Assembly: GCF_900114055.1 (NCBI RefSeq)
Contig: NZ_FORR01000005.1
Location: forward strand, 62,001 to 126,000
Direction: 5' to 3'
DNA length: 64,000 bases
Source: Thermoflavimicrobium dichotomicum
GTDB lineage: Bacteria; Bacillota; Bacilli; Thermoactinomycetales; Thermoactinomycetaceae
Shown: in pieces, positions 61,766 to 64,000 of the stretch
Numbering within the stretch: position 1 is the first letter of the stretch
How the letters are laid out: each line of letters starts with the position of its first letter
The notes under the pieces: model-generated
What the model was told of the DNA's origin: nothing
The model's database searches: none
The model's input: the letters and a program-made list of their open reading frames with translations, nothing else
Program-made: the position numbers and the translations under genes

Positions 61766-62590
61766 TTGTTCAAGAACATACATTCTAATATGGGATACGG
61801 AGATGGAGATATCAGAGTAGATCTTCGGCTCTCTAAAAATCAATATGCATTAGGCGAAACCCTTTGTGGAGAGATTGAAGTGATTGCTGGAAGTGTAAAA
61901 CAGTATATTAATCAGATTTATGTGAGGTGCTATGTTTCCTTTGTCATTGATAATCACGAACAGACTCAGCTGGTATACTCATACCCTATTAGAATCCAAT
62001 CGGGTCTAGATGTGAATGAACGGAAGTGTTATGCGTTTACCTTTGGAATTCGTGAAGATCTATTAGTATCTTCTCACACCACAACTTATTATTTCGAGAC
62101 CAAATCGAATAAAAGGTCTGAGAGTTTGTCTAATCGTGAGTATTTTGAAATTGTTCCTCCATCGTATTTACAGCAACTGATTGATTCATTTCAACAATTA
62201 GGATTTCAAGAGAAATATGGATCTCGTAGATTTAATGGTCACTATCAGGAATTTGTATTTGCTCCTGCCTCTTTCTTGAGAGGAAAGGTGGAAGAAGTTA
62301 AATTTGTAGCGGAGCTCAGTAGAGAAGGAATTTTATTGAATTTGAAACTAGATGCCTACTGGTTCTGGAGAGAACATGAATTAAAGAGACAAGTTTGGTT
62401 CTCTCATGAATTATTAGATCGACCGTCCGAATTAGAGGACTTTGTTGAGTTTGTTCTTCAAGACATGCTACGAAATCCGCATTTTCCTCATATAGATTTT
62501 CATCCTGAGTATCATCATTACTTCAGCTTCGTATACAGTATGTCTGATCTATCTAGGGCCATTGGTAGTTTTGTGGCAAGGGTTTTTTGA
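61766..62590 (+). CDS. Spo0M-like sporulation-control protein
   Basis: A 274-residue protein with the arrestin-like Spo0M fold: IRVDLRLSKNQYALGETLCGEIEVIAGSVKQYINQIYVRCYV at about 14-55, then the beta-rich C-terminal half. Spo0M affects stage 0 sporulation and cell-envelope behaviour in Bacillus. The TTG at 61766 is preferred because AGGAGG lies 12 bases upstream, and Spo0M proteins begin in FKK(F/I); in-frame ATGs further upstream have no ribosome site and lie in decayed sequence. Confidence 0.75.
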   Translation: MFKNIHSNMGYGDGDIRVDLRLSKNQYALGETLCGEIEVIAGSVKQYINQIYVRCYVSFVIDNHEQTQLVYSYPIRIQSGLDVNERKCYAFTFGIREDLLVSSHTTTYYFETKSNKRSESLSNREYFEIVPPSYLQQLIDSFQQLGFQEKYGSRRFNGHYQEFVFAPASFLRGKVEEVKFVAELSREGILLNLKLDAYWFWREHELKRQVWFSHELLDRPSELEDFVEFVLQDMLRNPHFPHIDFHPEYHHYFSFVYSMSDLSRAIGSFVARVF

Positions 62591-62612
62591 AAAGCAGTAG
62601 TTGAATAGAGAG

Positions 62613-62660
62613 AATAAAGACCAAGATTCCTTTCTGTGAATAGAGATCTTGGTCTTTATT
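62613..62660. terminator. Terminator after the Spo0M-like gene
   Basis: AATAAAGACCAAGAT pairs perfectly with ATCTTGGTCTTTATT. Confidence 0.85.
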
Positions 62661-62971
62661 TGCCACTTTCGCAAGCGACTGTTCATTGGGGAAATTCAAC
62701 ATCTGCTACTAAAAACATAGAAAAATATCCCTATGTCTAGAAGATTCCTGTATCAACGTGTCCGATTTCGTACTTCCAGGGAAGATACTACTTTCGTTTG
62801 ATATAACACTCCACAGGCGTAAATTCCCGGCTAGCCACCGGTACATATACATGATTTTGTTATGTGATCATCATGTATGGATTTTAGACTTGGTTTTCGT
62901 CTTAGGATATTAATTTCTATGCTTTGTAGCAGTTTCCCTCCTTTTAAACTTATCTATTTTTTACTATATTT
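62661..62971. other. Gene-free intergenic region
   Basis: No convincing frame, RNA gene or repeat is seen in these 311 bases. Confidence 0.5.
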
Positions 62972-63475
62972 CTAGAGGCTGTTAATTACCTCCTTGTCTT
63001 TAAGAATGGCTATAACACACTCTCTTTCAGCTATGACAAACCCATTATTTGTTTCTTGAAAAGCGATATCCTTATGAAATTCATTTAATTTGTTTTTTAG
63101 TAATTGTAAAGGAGGCATTTTCTGAACATATATGTTAAGATGACGAATGATATAACTTTGAGCGTCCAGATGCATTTCAACCCTAATAATATCCTTATTT
63201 GTCCGTTCGACCTCACGTATACTGAATATCTTCTTTTCCTCATCAAATTTAAAACCAAAACCAAATAACCCCGCTAAGGTTGTATAACCAGGATTTCCTT
63301 CTTTAAATATATCTACTAACTCGATCATAAGTTCATCCAATGAACTTTCTGTAAACTTTCTCTTAAGCAAATCAGGTGAATCATCCCATTCCTCCATCCA
63401 ACTTAAGTCATTATTATCACTATCATCTATAACACCAGGGATCCAGGGCTTTTTATAAAGAAACTTCCTGTTCAT
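62972..63475 (-). CDS. Hypothetical soluble protein, 167 residues
   Basis: Begins MNRKFLYKKPWIPGVIDDSDNNDLSW and has a central LFGFGFKFDEEKKIFSIREVE beta segment and a helical end. AAAAGGTG lies before a cluster of starts (ATG-GTG-ATG); 63475 is best spaced. AT-rich and acidic, the size and style of toxin-immunity or phage-type proteins, but no family is recognised. Confidence 0.6.
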   Translation of the reverse strand: MNRKFLYKKPWIPGVIDDSDNNDLSWMEEWDDSPDLLKRKFTESSLDELMIELVDIFKEGNPGYTTLAGLFGFGFKFDEEKKIFSIREVERTNKDIIRVEMHLDAQSYIIRHLNIYVQKMPPLQLLKNKLNEFHKDIAFQETNNGFVIAERECVIAILKDKEVINSL

Positions 63476-63557
63476 CACCATCACCTTTCTTTTCTAAAGC
63501 AATTATGTAAATACACACTGTTTTTCATGATACTAACAATTATGAAAAAAGGCCACT

Positions 63558-63588
63558 AAGGGGCAGTCTAAAGGGGGTCTGCCCCTTT
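63558..63588. terminator. Hairpin between the last two genes
   Basis: AAGGGGCAG pairs with CTGCCCCTT around a 12-base loop, just after the MBL-hydrolase stop codon on the minus strand. Confidence 0.7.
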
Positions 63589-63600
63589 CCTATCAGCAAC

Positions 63601-64000
63601 CTACTTCATATAAATAAAACGTTCCCCAACAGCTAACATGTGGAACTTCTGTTTTCGATAATGTTGAAACAAATAGTCAACAAAGTAAGCGGGATTATCA
63701 CGATTGTTTGGGAACAGATCATAATGGTTTGGGATAATGAGATCAGCTCCGATGGCTACCCCAAAATCGGCAGCTTCGCGGAAATTCATATTCCCGACAA
63801 TGCCTCTTGCGGTTCGGAAATAATCAGCCCCATTGATTGGGAGAAAAGCGATATCTGGCTGGAAAGCACGCACACGTTCAACCAATTCATCTGTGACGAC
63901 AGTATCTCCACTGTGATAGAGTTTAACACCATTACATTCGATGAAGAACCCGAGATAAAAATGGTTTCCTTCTTCATCTTTTTCATAGATGGTATGAGAG
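63601..64000 (-). CDS. MBL-fold metal-dependent hydrolase, 3' part
   Basis: The frame is open to the right edge, so the N-terminal metal motif lies outside. The 132 residues seen include LYHSGDTVVTDELVERV, ADYFRTARGIVGNMNFREAADFG and DLIIPNHYDLFPNNRDNP, the pattern of UlaG-like (L-ascorbate-6-phosphate lactonase) metallo-hydrolases. Substrate unknown. Confidence 0.85.
   Translation of the reverse strand, partial: SHTIYEKDEEGNHFYLGFFIECNGVKLYHSGDTVVTDELVERVRAFQPDIAFLPINGADYFRTARGIVGNMNFREAADFGVAIGADLIIPNHYDLFPNNRDNPAYFVDYLFQHYRKQKFHMLAVGERFIYMK

Overview
The window is low-to-moderate GC DNA from an endospore-forming member of the Bacillota (Bacillales sensu lato). Evidence for this is a SleL/YaaH cortex-lytic enzyme, a Spo0M-like protein, a KapD-type exonuclease, a YdbC homologue, strong AGGAGG ribosome sites with frequent GTG/TTG starts, and Bacillus-type rho-independent terminators. 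I cannot name the genus; a Thermoactinomycetaceae-like or related bacillus is a guess.

Layout. 1-2.5 kb: end of ptsI and a GlcNAc-type PTS EIICB gene. 2.5-3.5 kb: an amine-oxidase gene broken by an IS200/IS605-type non-autonomous element. 4.3-7.7 kb: a compact minus-strand operon of methyltransferase, DedA protein, response regulator and histidine kinase. 7.8-9.7 kb: small metabolic genes and an rRNA pseudouridine synthase. 10.2-11.7 kb: three unrelated immunity-type genes with no toxin. 11.8-16 kb: SleL, a GSA-aminotransferase paralogue with an RpiR regulator, and a GNAT. 16.2-24.1 kb: a catabolic cluster (kinase, acyl-CoA dehydrogenase, sigma-54 activator, MFS transporter, SDR, acyl-CoA synthetase) with three recognisable -24/-12 promoters. 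24-29 kb: AT-rich EamA, quinone-oxidoreductase and LysR genes around a GC-rich patch. 29-37.9 kb: PghP-like hydrolase, ArsR-type regulator, an ornithine-lipid-like acyltransferase pair, flavoprotein, HAD phosphatase, HemD-like protein. 38-41 kb: decaying gene fragments. 41-46 kb: DsbA/FrnE with an Rrf2 regulator, a CidAB/LrgAB pair, a KimA-like permease. 46-52 kb: small genes and a TPP-riboswitch-controlled thiamin-precursor ABC operon. 52-55 kb: HTH/coiled-coil protein and a MATE pump. 55.4-59.1 kb: IclR regulator, PfkB kinase, KDPG/KDPGal aldolase, galactonate dehydratase. 59-64 kb: methyltransferase, GNAT, Spo0M-like and hypothetical genes, and the end of an MBL-fold hydrolase.

The strongest biological story is the 16.2-24.1 kb cluster. 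Its gene set matches the levulinate/4-hydroxyacid pathway (lva) of Pseudomonas: acid activation to CoA, ketone reduction to a 4-hydroxyacyl-CoA, phosphorylation by an APH-fold kinase and elimination by an ACAD10/11-like flavoprotein, all under sigma-54 control. Here it would be a Gram-positive version, with the divergent MFS and SDR promoters back to back.

Two families of small non-autonomous elements shape the intergenic DNA. One is a 383-bp IS605-type element with hairpin ends next to TTGAC (two copies). The other is an approximately 120-bp imperfect palindrome (three full copies, one diverged, one half). Two copies of the latter are flanked by 19-20 bp direct repeats that are themselves palindromes: a terminator hairpin in one case and a likely IclR operator in the other. 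This suggests insertion into palindromic targets with long target duplications.
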